NCBI GenBank assembly: GCA_037178625.1
Contig: CM074140.1
Coordinates: forward strand, 124,001-188,000
DNA: 64,000 nt
Direction: 5' to 3'
Source: Skeletonema tropicum
Taxonomy: Eukaryota > Bacillariophyta > Thalassiosirophyceae > Thalassiosirales > Thalassiosiraceae
Shown: in pieces, positions 22,568-34,600 of the stretch
Position numbering within the stretch: the first letter of the stretch is position 1
Layout: each line of letters opens with the position of its first letter
Translations under genes and position numbers: made by a program
Notes under the pieces: generated by a model
What the model saw: only the letters and a program-made list of their open reading frames with translations
Database searches by the model: none
What the model was told of the DNA's origin: nothing

Positions 22568-24520
22568 ATGACGGAGACGAAGCAGCATATCTCCTTTACT
22601 TCCGATGAAGAGATTGATGAAAGTCATTTCATCAATTATGGGTTTCCTCCGAGTCCAAGTTTTGCACCACTTTCGTCACCCAAACGAAACCAGTCGACGC
22701 ATGCGAAGTATGACGATCATGAAATCCCAGTGGATGGGATGCACTTCTCCTCTGTGCCTTTTGATTGGGATGTAGGTGCAGGTGTTGCTGAAGAAGAAGC
22801 CCAACCCTCAGTAGCCCATTTCTCACTGCATCAGTCAGCATTATCAGCAAACCGCTCAACAGATACTCAACCTCTCCTCCCTTACTATGATACATGCTCT
22901 CCTGTAGCATCGTCTGCCTGTCATGGGGAGATACAGCAGCCGTTCACAAAGCAGCGAACTTATCCTTTGTACTCGGCCCAGCCTCCGCCTATTGCATCCA
23001 AGGCTCCTCATAATGAGTTTCTTTCTGCTGTACAACGATCCGCATGCAGCAAACCAACGAGCGATGATAGCGCCCATCTCCCATGCAATGGTACTGTCAC
23101 TGATCCAACTCTGAACACCCCTTACAACGAGTCCGCCGAATACTATTCAAAAATGCCTCAGGCTGCAGCTGCAGCTGCAGCGGGTCGCGTCTTCGAGCAG
23201 CAACAACTTTCAGCTTCGGCGTGCGTACCAGATGCTGAAGCAGTAGAGCTTTACTCGGTCGATGTGCCTCCTCCGAGGAGTAATATTGCGTGCGACTCTC
23301 CTGAGTTCGAGTTCTTCTGCGATGAGCAGCCTGATCAGGTGCAAAGTGTTGAATCTGGATCTCTGTTGAAAGATGTGTTCAACCTTGATGCCATTACCAG
23401 TGATGCCGAAGGCAATATAGGTCAAGACTTACTTCAAGATCAAGATCATCATCCTACGGGGCTCTCAATTCCCTCTGATCAACAGTTTTTGGACCCTTTG
23501 CATAATTTCCTTCGATCTTCGTGTTTGGAAGTGTTTGTAATTGGAATGGAGCACAAGGCTTCCGGTTCTGGAGGGCGTGGACGGGGAGCCAATACTCGTA
23601 AAGAGGGTCAGATTGGCATAAGATGTGTCTATTGTAAGGACATTCCTAAAAGGAAAAGAGCCAATCAGGCTGTATCGTACCCTTCGAAGACCTTACATAT
23701 CTTCGAGTCTGTGAGGAATTATCAACGAATTCACTTCGAGGCTTGTGAATACATTCCTACGGAGCTCAAAATGATGCATAGAGAGTTGGTGTCAGACAAA
23801 TCTGCCAGGAAGGTCCAACTAAAGTACGTCAAGGCCTACATTGCAGAGGCAGCTTGTGAGATTGGCATGGTAGAGAAAGCCAATGGTCTCTTCTTCGGCG
23901 CACGTCCCAATACAAGTGGAAAGCCCTCAGAGAAACTTCGAGCAATCATGAGCCTTGCACAGAATCCATCCCCACTCAATGATCGACGACTACAGGACCT
24001 CTTGTTTCCCAAGGTGGATGAACAAGTAGAGAAATCAAAGTTTTCTCATATTGCCTCGGCAAAGACCCGTCAGGTGATCAACAATTGCCGACGGGAACAG
24101 GCAGCCTTTGTGTATCCATCCGATTTTCCCACTATTAGCGATTTCCGCTTCGTCCTATACCATCAGTTTGCTCCATGTAGACCATCCACCACAGCACTGA
24201 GACGACGTAAGATCAAGCCTGATAACTTGCACACTCTTTCAGGTCTCTGTTGCAAACACTGCGCCAAGGCTCATCCGGGGGAAGAGCATAGTGGACTGTT
24301 TTTCCCATTTGATTTAGAGTCGCTCAATGACTCTACTTTCTTCAATAGCTTGACGTCTCACATAGCTACTTGCCGTCATGTCCCACTTATTACCAAGGAA
24401 GCGTTGGAAGAATTGCAGGATTTAGCTGCAGAACACGGAGCTATCACGAAGAGAGGTGCCAAGAGGATGTTCTTGAACAAACTTTGGAACAGAATGTCAA
24501 ATCACTACCCGGCTCATTAA
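22568..24520 (+). CDS. ORF A copy 3: 650-residue protein with two CxxC...H...C motifs
   Basis: Differs from the 16675 copy by two extra residues after the start (MTETK versus MTE) and about six substitutions, all in the disordered-looking N-terminal half (for example V to A near residue 63, M to K near 125, Y to C near 245). From about residue 250 to the end, including both zinc-binding motifs, the two proteins are identical. This pattern fits either gene conversion of the 3' half or stronger constraint on the zinc-binding half. Motif layout and possible roles are as for the 16675 copy. Confidence 0.85.
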   Translation: MTETKQHISFTSDEEIDESHFINYGFPPSPSFAPLSSPKRNQSTHAKYDDHEIPVDGMHFSSVPFDWDVGAGVAEEEAQPSVAHFSLHQSALSANRSTDTQPLLPYYDTCSPVASSACHGEIQQPFTKQRTYPLYSAQPPPIASKAPHNEFLSAVQRSACSKPTSDDSAHLPCNGTVTDPTLNTPYNESAEYYSKMPQAAAAAAAGRVFEQQQLSASACVPDAEAVELYSVDVPPPRSNIACDSPEFEFFCDEQPDQVQSVESGSLLKDVFNLDAITSDAEGNIGQDLLQDQDHHPTGLSIPSDQQFLDPLHNFLRSSCLEVFVIGMEHKASGSGGRGRGANTRKEGQIGIRCVYCKDIPKRKRANQAVSYPSKTLHIFESVRNYQRIHFEACEYIPTELKMMHRELVSDKSARKVQLKYVKAYIAEAACEIGMVEKANGLFFGARPNTSGKPSEKLRAIMSLAQNPSPLNDRRLQDLLFPKVDEQVEKSKFSHIASAKTRQVINNCRREQAAFVYPSDFPTISDFRFVLYHQFAPCRPSTTALRRRKIKPDNLHTLSGLCCKHCAKAHPGEEHSGLFFPFDLESLNDSTFFNSLTSHIATCRHVPLITKEALEELQDLAAEHGAITKRGAKRMFLNKLWNRMSNHYPAH

Positions 24521-24982
24521 GGGAGAGGTGTTGTTAAGATTACTGATCTGAGCAATGCAATGAAGAGTGCAGTGTCTACAGTGCCAAGCACTCTGAGCAA
24601 TCAATGAAGAGTTTTTCTTGACGAAACTTTGGGGCAGAAAAGGCGCATTATTTCTATTCCTGGCTCCCCGAGAGGGAGGGGTGTACTTAATGTTAGTGAT
24701 TTGAGCAATGAAGAGTGGCTATAATACTAGCACTCTGAGGAATGAAGAGTGACTGCAATAATGAGTACTCTTCTTAGAATTTAGATTTAAGTGTAAAGTA
24801 GATTAATGGATAATAAAGTAGGAGAAGCCCTATACAAATGGAAGGAGAATAACACAAGCTTCATACAATGATCATGTGAGTAATTTTGTTTTCTTTTTTC
24901 AGTTCTAATTTCTATTCCTCTCATCGAAGTCCAACTCAACCCACCCATCTATCTTATCTATCTGTACAACGATTGATTTCAT

Positions 24983-26089
24983 TTAATAATAACGCATATT
25001 CTGATAATCATCATCCCCAGCATCTTGCATCTTTTCATCAAAGTTTGCATCAACATCATTCGGCGAAACAGGGACACGAGCAACACATCCACACGTTTGA
25101 CAAAAGAAACGTTTGGCAAGAGGAGATGTAAACAATTCACGGTTGCATTTCTCACAACGCACTGACTTGGGAAATCGCGACGTTGGGAAGGATAGTGCCA
25201 TGTAGTAATCATTATTTTTGACTGGCATTTGGACGCTTTTTTCTCCGGCGCTGCTTTCAAGTGAAGGTGTTTTCAGGTTACTGCTGTTCCCCTGCGCATG
25301 CGCAGCAAAGCCTGGTTGTTGTAACCTGTGTGCTTGATTCAAGCGTTCATATTCAGCTGCCTGTTCGGCTGCGTCTTGTGTCGAGAATGATTCGAAAGGG
25401 GAGGGTTCTTGAGGAGCACTATCAAGAATCATGTTGTCGTTGCTGTCTTCTTGTGGCGCCCCCACCTGAGAAAACTGTTGCTGAGCCTCTTCATACCTCT
25501 CACGTGCTACCTCAAGTCTTCTGTGTTCCAATAAGGCAGCAAGTCTTGGATTGGTTGGTATGAAATTTCCGGCATCACTGGCACATGATCTACGCATATT
25601 GACGAGACGCTCACAAGATACCCATGCACGATGATATCCGTGTTCTGTACGAGCTCTTTCTGGGTCGTAGTCACCCATGATATTACGGGATGTAAATGCT
25701 TGCCACTTGGGATCATCGGCTGCACAGACAAAGCCTGCTGGACGGGTAAGCTGCTGACCTCTCTCCCTCTGCGGCTGTGGTGGAGGCGACGGTGACGGCG
25801 ATGAGGATGCGACCCCCTCGCCCAGCTGCTCGTGATGAGCAGAGTCACTTGAATCGGAACTGCAGCTACCCATAGAGTTGTCATCACCTTCACTCAAATC
25901 CTGTTGCTGCTGCTGTCGCGCTTCCGCCAACTTACGTTGACGGCGATGATAGTAGGCCAAATTCCTTCGCTCCCAAATTGAGCTCAATTCTTCTGCGCTC
26001 ATGCCGGCATATCGACTTGTGTCGTCGGAGTCCTCCTCGCTGTCGGAAGAGCGGATGGACGTGGAGGGTGATATTGACCCTGAACTCAT
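24983..26089 (-). CDS. ORF B copy 3: 368-residue zinc-ribbon protein
   Basis: Protein sequence identical to the 19084-20190 copy; a base change near 25019 is silent (Ala codon). The C-x2-C...C-x2-C ribbon and acidic tail are intact. It converges on ORF A copy 3 with the same 462-bp spacer. Upstream of its ATG (26090-26180) the copies differ by small indels and substitutions only, so any promoter is shared. Confidence 0.8.
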   Translation of the reverse strand: MSSGSISPSTSIRSSDSEEDSDDTSRYAGMSAEELSSIWERRNLAYYHRRQRKLAEARQQQQQDLSEGDDNSMGSCSSDSSDSAHHEQLGEGVASSSPSPSPPPQPQRERGQQLTRPAGFVCAADDPKWQAFTSRNIMGDYDPERARTEHGYHRAWVSCERLVNMRRSCASDAGNFIPTNPRLAALLEHRRLEVARERYEEAQQQFSQVGAPQEDSNDNMILDSAPQEPSPFESFSTQDAAEQAAEYERLNQAHRLQQPGFAAHAQGNSSNLKTPSLESSAGEKSVQMPVKNNDYYMALSFPTSRFPKSVRCEKCNRELFTSPLAKRFFCQTCGCVARVPVSPNDVDANFDEKMQDAGDDDYQNMRYY

Positions 26090-26581
26090 CGTTTCTGTTG
26101 TCCTCGTTTTCGAAATTCAGTTAGATACCAGAACGGTTACATTGTAGCCGCGGCTTGGTGACTTCTTGAGGTTGCAACTTGTAAGTACAAAACAGGGTTG
26201 AGATTGATTGAAAATGTTGTGGTCGTGGAACTTCTTGGTAAAGTGGAAGAGGAGACCTGCCTAGAGAGGAGCAGAATACATGTTAGGGGGCTAGCCTTCC
26301 CTTTCTCAGGGGTTTTGTCCCTAATTTGTCCCCTTTAGCGAGAAGTTGGGGACGGTTATTTAGTTAGCTAAACTCCCGTGATTTTCGTCTAAAACTAGCG
26401 AAGTATTGGCTAATATGGAGCATTTTACCTCCATTTAGACGATTTTGCTATTTGATCTGAATCCTCAATATGGGGGGCTCCCAACTCGCCCCCCTGTAGC
26501 CAAAGGCCTAGGAAAGGATGAAAAGAACCTGTCTCTCACATAGACTGCGGTTCGCACAGGTTATACCGTAGATAGAAAACA

Positions 26582-28168
26582 AAATGTTTCTATGGATTCC
26601 TTCGTTACTCTAGTACATCATGTCATCCGGCTTCCAATTTGCACAAAAATACATGTCAAAAATTTCCCGCGTCTTTTGATCGATCCAACACTTTCAAGCA
26701 CACAAAGCCACGGGGTTACGTTTGGCCTTCCCGCGTAATTTTGAGATGGAACGAGAAACGCAAAAAATCCATCATCCACCACACCTTTTACACCGTCACC
26801 ATGATGTCCTCCACTCCTGTGGCCACAGTTAAGCGTGCATATTGAATACGCCTAGAATACTCGGCTTGATCAGTCGCATAAATCATCTTATACGCGCCCA
26901 AGCCAGGAAAACTCAGTCGATCCACCGTAAATGAATAAAATAACGTCGCCATCGACGGCATAAAATTTACCACTTTCACCTCCATTCACCCCTCCTATGG
27001 ACGTTTCGGCAATGATATGTTACAAAAGAGAGGATATCCTTTCACCACATCAATGTTATATATACATTGGGCGTCTATTTATCCTTGGGTAGTCCAAACC
27101 CATTATCTAATCGATAATCAACCACATTTCACAAGTTAGACAGAATCTATTATTTGCTCCTTAAACGCAATGCTGAAATCAACATCGTGAAGGACCGATA
27201 ACATCAAATGAGTGGTAATTTATATACCAATTGATCGTATGCGTATATTCGAATACTTCGACAAGTGGATGATGCTTTATAGTGATTATAACACATGGGA
27301 GACAGTGTTATGTATGTTGGTTTTGATGTAGGCTAAATATGCAATGAGTTTTACTGAACAAACAAGTATTTCCTCAGAACTCATTGTTATTATCGCTCCC
27401 AAGGATGTTTACTATCATAATAATAATAAGCTGATGCTTGTTTGATCGATATGCATCCCGTTTCCATTAGCTTTCGGTTAGTTGTTGCGTTCGACAGAGA
27501 CGAAAAACATGTACATTTTTTGTATCATCAAAATGATGTCATAAGAGCTTCCATTCCACTCCAAGGGTCAATTAATCGTCTATCACCATATTAGAGTCGA
27601 TGGAGAGTATTGGTTGCCTTCATTGGTGTTATTGTCACTCCTTATTGCAGTAGGGCCAAAGATAAAAATGAACCATTGATGGACATCGAGTTACGACGTT
27701 GAGGATGGTGTTACCGGCCGAAACATCGGTACACTAAGACACCCACGCCTCCCTATGGATATATACACTCGATTGGTGGGCTGCAAGGATCATGCTTTAT
27801 GTCTCCATGGGTTATGCACCGGCATGACTCTCCCTCCGACATGAACGGCAATGTTTCATTAGGAAACTTCGCGCACGAAACTTTTTATTGAAGGAATACA
27901 TCGTAACCAATGCTCCGCGTTTTCTGCGCAGGGGTCGGGTGGTATATGATGAAGCTACTGTAAAAAAACGCGGAGGGTTTGCCATGTACTGGTGTAATGG
28001 TAGGAGATGTTCTCCGCTGTATAGTGTCTATGGTTGAGGATTTTTTTGAAGTTTGTGCCATTGTGTGTGATTTTTGCGTGGGGTGACGGAACTTTTCGAA
28101 GTCAGGTCGGTGTCTCAATATTTTTCTAATTTAGTCGAGATTAAGTGGCGTAACCCCGTGAAAGGCTA
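26582..28168. other. AT-rich intergenic region
   Basis: No gene, repeat pair or RNA gene was recognised. Short frames at 26639-26845 and 27885-28118 have no motifs and are matched by opposing frames. Confidence 0.5.
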
Positions 28169-28663
28169 CTGTACGTTTGCTCTCAAATCTTACCTTTGAC
28201 TTCAATAACGGAAGTTAGTGGACAAGTGAGGTATCAATGAGCTTCTACGGACAATATAAATAACATTGACGCTTTGAAATAGGGTCAACATCCTAGTAGT
28301 TACTGAGTTATGGCTAGTCGTAGGGAGCCCATTTTCACCATGGTTGTGTGTTTTAGATGCCATAATCGGAGGTGAGTCAGGGCAAAAGACTTAGTTTTAC
28401 ATACAATAAGTAGGAATTAGTATATGAGTGCCAGTTACTGTCACACAGACAAAATAAACTGATCTTTCTCGAATATGGTAAAATAGGCTTTGAAAACCAC
28501 TTTTGAAGTAGAGGAGTGCAAAATTATTAATTTTGGGCTTCGACAGTGCATTCTACTAGTTCCGACAGAGGTAATGTCGAAAAGAATTTTCGAAAAATTC
28601 CTTCTGGAAGCTACAAAAAGTGGTTTTCAAACTTTTATGTAGGATTTGAAAGCAAACGTACAG
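28169..28663. mobile_element. 495-bp MITE with TA target duplication
   Basis: Terminal inverted repeats of ~26 bp with about three mismatches begin CTGTACGTTTGC. They are flanked by TA at 28167-28168 and 28664-28665. A second inverted pair (near 28488-28508 and 28612-28632, core GAAAACCACTTTT) lies inside. The first bases resemble the 11640 MITE (CYGTACG), suggesting related termini. Confidence 0.75.
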
Positions 28664-29279
28664 TAGGCACTCTGGAGCAGAACGAAAGGCCATATGACGT
28701 CGCCTACTCAGTAAAAAAATATACATAATAATTCGTTTCCGTCCAACACAACAATCAACTGACAATCAACGCAAACGGCGTAGATATCGATCAAAGAAAC
28801 ATCATTACTATGATAGTATATCCATGGGAGTAATATTAATAGTGAATAATGTGGGGAACATCATATTTATCAAGTATTACAATCATTATAATTCACACAA
28901 AATACCAACAAATTATACTTACTTAGCCCAGATTTAGGGGACAACATGGGCAGTTTTCTGGGCGTTTTTACAAATAGGGGGACAAACTGGCCTTTTTTCT
29001 CAAAATAAATGTGTTTTAGTTTGGATGATCACGCGCAATTTGTTAGGCTCGCGTTTCTATGCCAGCGCAGTTTTGGTTTTGAGTTCAACTTTGTCCCCTG
29101 ATTTTCTACGCACTCGTGTACGAGTTCCAAACGTAACGTGCATGCTAAATGCCAAAACACCTCCCCTTCTTCATCCTTCCTCTCCCCCGCCGCAGCGCCG
29201 CAGCAGAACAAAAAACAGTGAGAGAATAAGTAGACCAAGCCGTCAGCCGCCGCATTAGAAATTACACTCCCCAGCCATC
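28664..29279. other. intergenic, upstream of the 29.3-kb gene
   Basis: AT-rich DNA without a supported gene. From 29000 the sequence becomes pyrimidine-rich and leads into an ATG at 29280. Confidence 0.4.
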
Positions 29280-30718
29280 ATGCCTACTACTGCTAGTAAA
29301 AGGGGGGCGCCACACATTGTGCAACAGGGTGCATTGTGGCACCACCTATTTCCTCAATTTGTCTTCGTGCTAGTTGGACTTCGCCCGGCATGTTGAACCG
29401 CTACATCAAGATTGCCGATGCTGGTGATGAACACGTTGGAAAGGTGGTTTGTGGTAGGGATAGACTGGGTGTTGGTTTTGCGGAGTCACAGCCATACTTC
29501 GATTTCAGTGACTTTGACGGAGCAGAATATGCCGCCCGGCATGCTGCTGTAAATGCTTGGATTAAGGCTCGTATGCCCGTGGAGGCACGCTCAAATGAGG
29601 CTGTATTTTTACTGTTTAAGGCATGCATTGCATCGCTTGTGTATCACAAGAAGAAGGGGAACCTTGACTCAATGCATTCAAATTGTCCACTGCGCACAAG
29701 CATTTTCTGGATCGAGGATGTTCCATTCGCTGATTGTGTGACAACAAAGTATCCTTGGAACAAGACAGATGACACGCCAGAGCTTACTGGTATACCTCCA
29801 GATGTTGCTTTGTTGGTAAAGGTGCAGAGCTTGAAGGAAGAGCTAGCCAAGATGAAAGAGGATCTCAAGGAATCATTCAAAGACATCTTAGTAAATCAGC
29901 TAGATTCAAGAAATGTTGGAGGAACAAACTTTACGCAATCAACCATCATCATGGAGAAGCTGGATGCGCTACTAGAGAAAGCTGGAAACATTTATGAGCG
30001 CCCCAGTGGTAGGACCCGCCGTCCCTTCGACGACGACGACGAGGAAGAAGACAATGATGTTGATGATTTAGTGGTAGAATACGACATTGCAGCAGAGGAA
30101 CCTACGTTGGATGGTGTGGATAAGGCTGCGGTCACCCCGTTGGTCAAAGAGGCGCTTGCAAAGAAGCGAAGAGAGGAGATGCTTCAGCAGCGGAAGTGGT
30201 CGATGGGGGTGAGTTCTGAAGGCATTTTGACTCCTCTTCCTCCAGATTTTACTTTTCCCCAGATGAACATGAACGGATTGATCACCAAGTGGTTTCTTGG
30301 GGATAAAAAGAACAACATACCACCGTATCGACTCCTCCACGCTAACAATAATTTCATCGAACACGTTAAAAATGGAAAGAGGGACATCTCGAAGATGGGT
30401 AAAGTAATGGAGAAGGTAAAGCACTTTGGAATGACAGTGGATGCTTGGCCGTCGGATGGTAAGTGGGATGGTAGCAAGGTGGCGACGCTGTACTCGAAAG
30501 TTTGGCCTCTTTTAGATCCGTACCTCGTAACGCAAGGGAAGCACGGAGCAAAGAGCGCGGCAAAAAGTCGTAGGGAGCAGAACAGTTGGAGAACATGCTA
30601 CAACAAAATGGTGGATAGATGATTGTTGAAGGGTGGCAAGAAGCGTAAGGCGAAAAAGACAAACAATGCACCGGTAGAACCCCAACAGAAGAAGAGGAAG
30701 CAAGAATATTTAGTTTAA
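29280..30718 (+). pseudogene. decayed hypothetical gene (frameshift near 29389, in-frame stop at 30620)
   Basis: The main open part runs 29390-30620 (410 codons). It has a coiled-coil-like KEELAKMKEDLKES stretch (about residues 145-165), an acidic run near residue 215, and a C-terminal segment with LPPDFTFPQM, ITKWFLGD and IPPYRLL. The last segment resembles in layout the helical DNA-binding domains (GCR1_C type) found with some tyrosine-recombinase transposons; this is weak. Upstream, ATG at 29280 opens a frame containing KRGAPHIVQQGALWHHLF that ends exactly where the main frame's first ATG (29390) begins; a missing base would join them. After the TGA at 30620 the frame stays open 32 codons to TAA at 30718 and encodes KKRKAKK and KKRK, nuclear-signal-like. 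Most simply a recently inactivated mobile-element or nuclear gene. Confidence 0.65.
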
Positions 30719-31676
30719 TATAATATATGTGAATTTGTTCGTTCCGTTTGATATAATATTGATCGATATTGACTTTCATTCCAATCTTTTCCTGCATTAT
30801 GCGTGTGGGTATTTCAGTAGGGTTATTGGTGGGAGCCCTTTTCCTGCATTATGTTGTGTGGGTTTTTCAGTAGGGTTCGTGGTGGGTTGGGCTCCCTCCT
30901 GGTTTTGTCTCCCCTTTTTGAAGATGTCTGTACTTCACCCGTCAAGGTCCCTTTTGTCCCCTTATTCTCATGAAACAATACTTATTAAATAACACCTCGA
31001 AATGATTATTAGTTGGATTCCCAATTAATGATCTCGGACAGTTCCAAACACACTGTGACCTCTCTAGGCTAGAGGAAAAAATTAGGATTTACAGCTGGGG
31101 GCACGCCCTACGCCCGCCTTCTGCGCGAAGACTTTTTGAAAAGTCAAAAAACGGTTTTTCCTCACTCACCATCGCACAATGACGCCGGCCGACACCACCC
31201 TCGTGTCATCTCACTTACCCACTGCCACTTTCATCGCGAGGCATGTTAATGCTTTATTATTATTTATTATTATCTGTCCAGCGGCAACAGAGAAATATGA
31301 GCTGGGTCTGATTTGTCGATCCCTTAGTAGACGACATAACACATCACATAACACATCATCTTGTGTACGACGTTTCAACAGCACGAACTCAAGCTTGTGC
31401 TTCTACCAACATCGCAAGAGCAGACGTTTTCCATCGATTGTTTCTGTTTTACATATTTGCTATATATTCGGGGAGGCATCGTGAGCAGTAAAGAAGAATT
31501 GCTTTTATTTTCTGCCGTGCACATAACGGAGAAGGACCCAAAATAATTGGTGAGACTTTTCTTTTTCTTGCCACAACTCAAATACTGCTTTCAACCATAT
31601 GCTCTAACATATACATGTCAATATTACACGTTTCTCTCGACGAAGGATAAAGTAATTAATCCCTATTCCATAAATC
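30719..31676. other. intergenic region upstream of the polyprotein
   Basis: Contains two near-identical ~35-bp stretches (near 30791-30825 and 30843-30875) built on CCTGCATTATG and TTTCAGTAGGGTT. No gene is supported. The large frame's ATG at 31677 has no recognisable upstream element. Confidence 0.45.
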
Positions 31677-34600
31677 ATGGCTTGTGTTGAATGCCGAAGA
31701 GCCAAGGTTGCATGTGTCAAGCCACTCGGTTCCGATAGGTGTCATCGGTGCCTCAAGAAATCACTGTCATGCAATGACCATACCTCCCAGCAAGGACGCA
31801 GGACCGATCTACTAAAGCATGATTCACTTCCACCAAAACGAATTCAACGTTCGTCTCCTTTGAGACACATCGAATCCCCTGGTGATAAAAGTGATGTCAA
31901 TGCCCAACAAGAGAAGTTCGAGGTGCTTGATGATGTTTTCTGTCAGGGAACGAGAGGGGTTTGGTCGATCAGAAATGACAATTCTCTCGAGCATCAAGTG
32001 ATTTCTTCGAGGATGGCATTAGACAAGGAAGGAATATCTAGATACCTCATCTGCACTTGTGTCAACCACCTACCGCAAGGCTGTTCCGGATGCTTCTGTG
32101 TTTTCCGAAGAAAAATGTCTAACTCATGGTACTTAGGAGTAGTTGAATCATTCTTCTATCTTAACCATGACGGTCTGGACAAGATTCACCTCTTACGATG
32201 GACAGGGAAATTAGCTGCTATTGGATCCCCTGCATTCTACACTGCTCAATCTTGGGATGAAATGAGCCCCCACTTCCAGAGAGAAACATTCCACTTGTAT
32301 GAAATAGACCTCTTCTTCATCAATAAAGTAAGTGGCATCACCTTCCCCAATAAAACCATTTCTGATGACACAAGGAGTGCCAATGATGGTGGTATCCAAT
32401 GCAGCCCTTTCGGGCCTGACCAAGTCCCCTACAGAGTTCCAGTCCAGCGATTGAAGAATATGAATCTCAATTTGTTGTCCCTTTCCACATCTCCGACGAA
32501 GCCATTCTTCATAAAGAATGGCTTAAAGGATACATTAAGGCAGCGGACCCGTACTAAGCTCAAGCGCAAGGTTCCCCACCCACCTCAACAATCTGAACTT
32601 TCCAAGCTATGGATGAAGCCGACACCAAGATTACCAACACAAGAGTCGAAGGTCTGTGCTATTTTCTTGACTAACCCAGATGGCACTTCATTGGAACCTG
32701 ATGATCTCCGAATGGAAGATGATGCTTCCAACCTATTCTTCTTCCCATCTCCATCAAGCAGTGGTGGATGTCAAGAGTTCTATGGAATCTCTCCCAATGA
32801 TTATGGGATAGTGTTGCAAAAGATCAATGGGATCTCTCGTCAAGAAGCGAAGCAGGTTTTGATACAGTATTGCAAGGCAACTCACACTTTGTTCAATTCT
32901 TCTTCATTCACCACTGGGCATTCTTACACTAAGATCTTCGTTGATGATGCCCCATCTTCGACAATTTCCTCTGCCGAGAATACAACAACCCACTACCTAC
33001 CACGCCGGCAAGTCACTTGCCACATTCTACCATCAAGAAGTTGCTACGAAATGATTCCTCTCTCTGCAAGTGTCGTTGACCCCAACCTTCATGGTCACAA
33101 TGTTACACCGAGCATTATTCAACGAATCATACTTGCATTGGGAAAGAATGGGCTCTTCAATGTCAGGAACAGGTCTCCGCACAGAAATTTTCTGAGCTTC
33201 ATCGGACAGAGAAGTGTGGTGGCTCCAGCTACCATCCTTGAATACGACAATGGTTCAGTTAGACTGATGCAGAGAGGCCCACCTCTCGTGGCAGCACCAG
33301 GTCATACAGTCTTTGCTTCATTCTGGGAGAGGCTATTTAGCAAAGGAGGCACGTGGATGTGGCAGGATTTGGCAGGTCAGGAAGATCCAGCATGGATAGT
33401 GGAGGCCATACACAGAGGATCTCTCTTCTGTTGCACAGATGGTTCTTATATCAAAGAGATTTCAGTGGACGTCTGCGGGGCGGCTTGGATTATGTACTGC
33501 GAGGAGACGGGGAAGTCATTGCAAGGTGATTTTACGGAGAGATCCAAATGGGCAGGCAGCTATAGAGGGGAGCAGCTGGGGATGTTAGCCATCCATATCT
33601 TACTGCTGACGGCCGAGGAGCACTACGAGATTCTTTCCAACGCCAACATTTTCTGCGACAATCTAGGGACAATCCACACCTTTTCGACGAAGTATGCCAG
33701 GATCGCAGCTGCGGCCAAGAACAACGATATTCTACGGGTGCTGCGGAAGATACAGTCTCGCTCCAAACTGGTTCACAGACTGTCTCACGTTAAGGCACAT
33801 CAGGACGACATAGTGGGCTACGAGGCATTGTCGATAGAGGCACAGCTCAATGTTATCTGTGATGACAGAGCCAAACGGGCTTTGCGGCGGGCAGTGAATA
33901 CGACGGCAGCCCACCCTGCAACGCTATCGCTACCTCTCGAGTCAGCGGTGGTAATTATCGGCAATGAGAAGCAAACCGCGGATATGGCCAAAGAACTCCG
34001 TTACTACATTGGCAAAGAAAGAGCAAAACAGTTCTACTCCGATGAAGGACTCATGTCACCCTCTATCTTCGACACCGTGGCATGGGAGCCCCTGCGGGAT
34101 CTTCTAGGGCGTCGGCCTCAGATGTTCAGACTTTGGTACGCCAAGCAGTGTTCTGGTTTCTGCGGCACTGGCCAAATGATTACTAGATGGGACAAGGAAG
34201 CCTCAGCGTTGTGTCCCAACTGCGGGTGTTACGAAACGGCTGACCACCTGAATCGGTGTACAAGTGACATTAGACGGGGATTACTCAGCGACTGCATTGA
34301 GAATTTATTGGACTGGATGAGAGACCACCACACCCACCCCGACCTAATGATTTGGATCCCAAGGTTTATTGCAGCCCAAGGCAAGCGATTGTTTGTGGAC
34401 CTGCCGGACAAGTATGGCGACAGTATGTCCCAGGAAACGAGACAAGTTGGTAATAGTTTGGATAGAATCGGATGGAGACATTTCACGGAGGGAAAAGTGT
34501 CCGTCGGGCTTCTACAACTGCAACAAAATTATCTTCTGGGCATGCGGCTCCGGCTGACCATCGACAGTTGGACGAAGGGCTTCCTGGACCAGCTACTCTC

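Larger units (their letters stand above)
22034..26581 (+). mobile_element. two-gene repeated unit (ORF A + ORF B), copy 3
   Basis: Same organisation as 16147-20682 and nearly identical throughout, including both genes, leader direct repeats, the convergent spacer and the terminal hairpin. Differences include a 6-base addition after the ORF A ATG, a shorter leader near 22116 and a few substitutions. The two units are direct repeats separated by 1.35 kb of unrelated DNA, so unequal recombination between them could delete or duplicate the interval. Confidence 0.75.
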
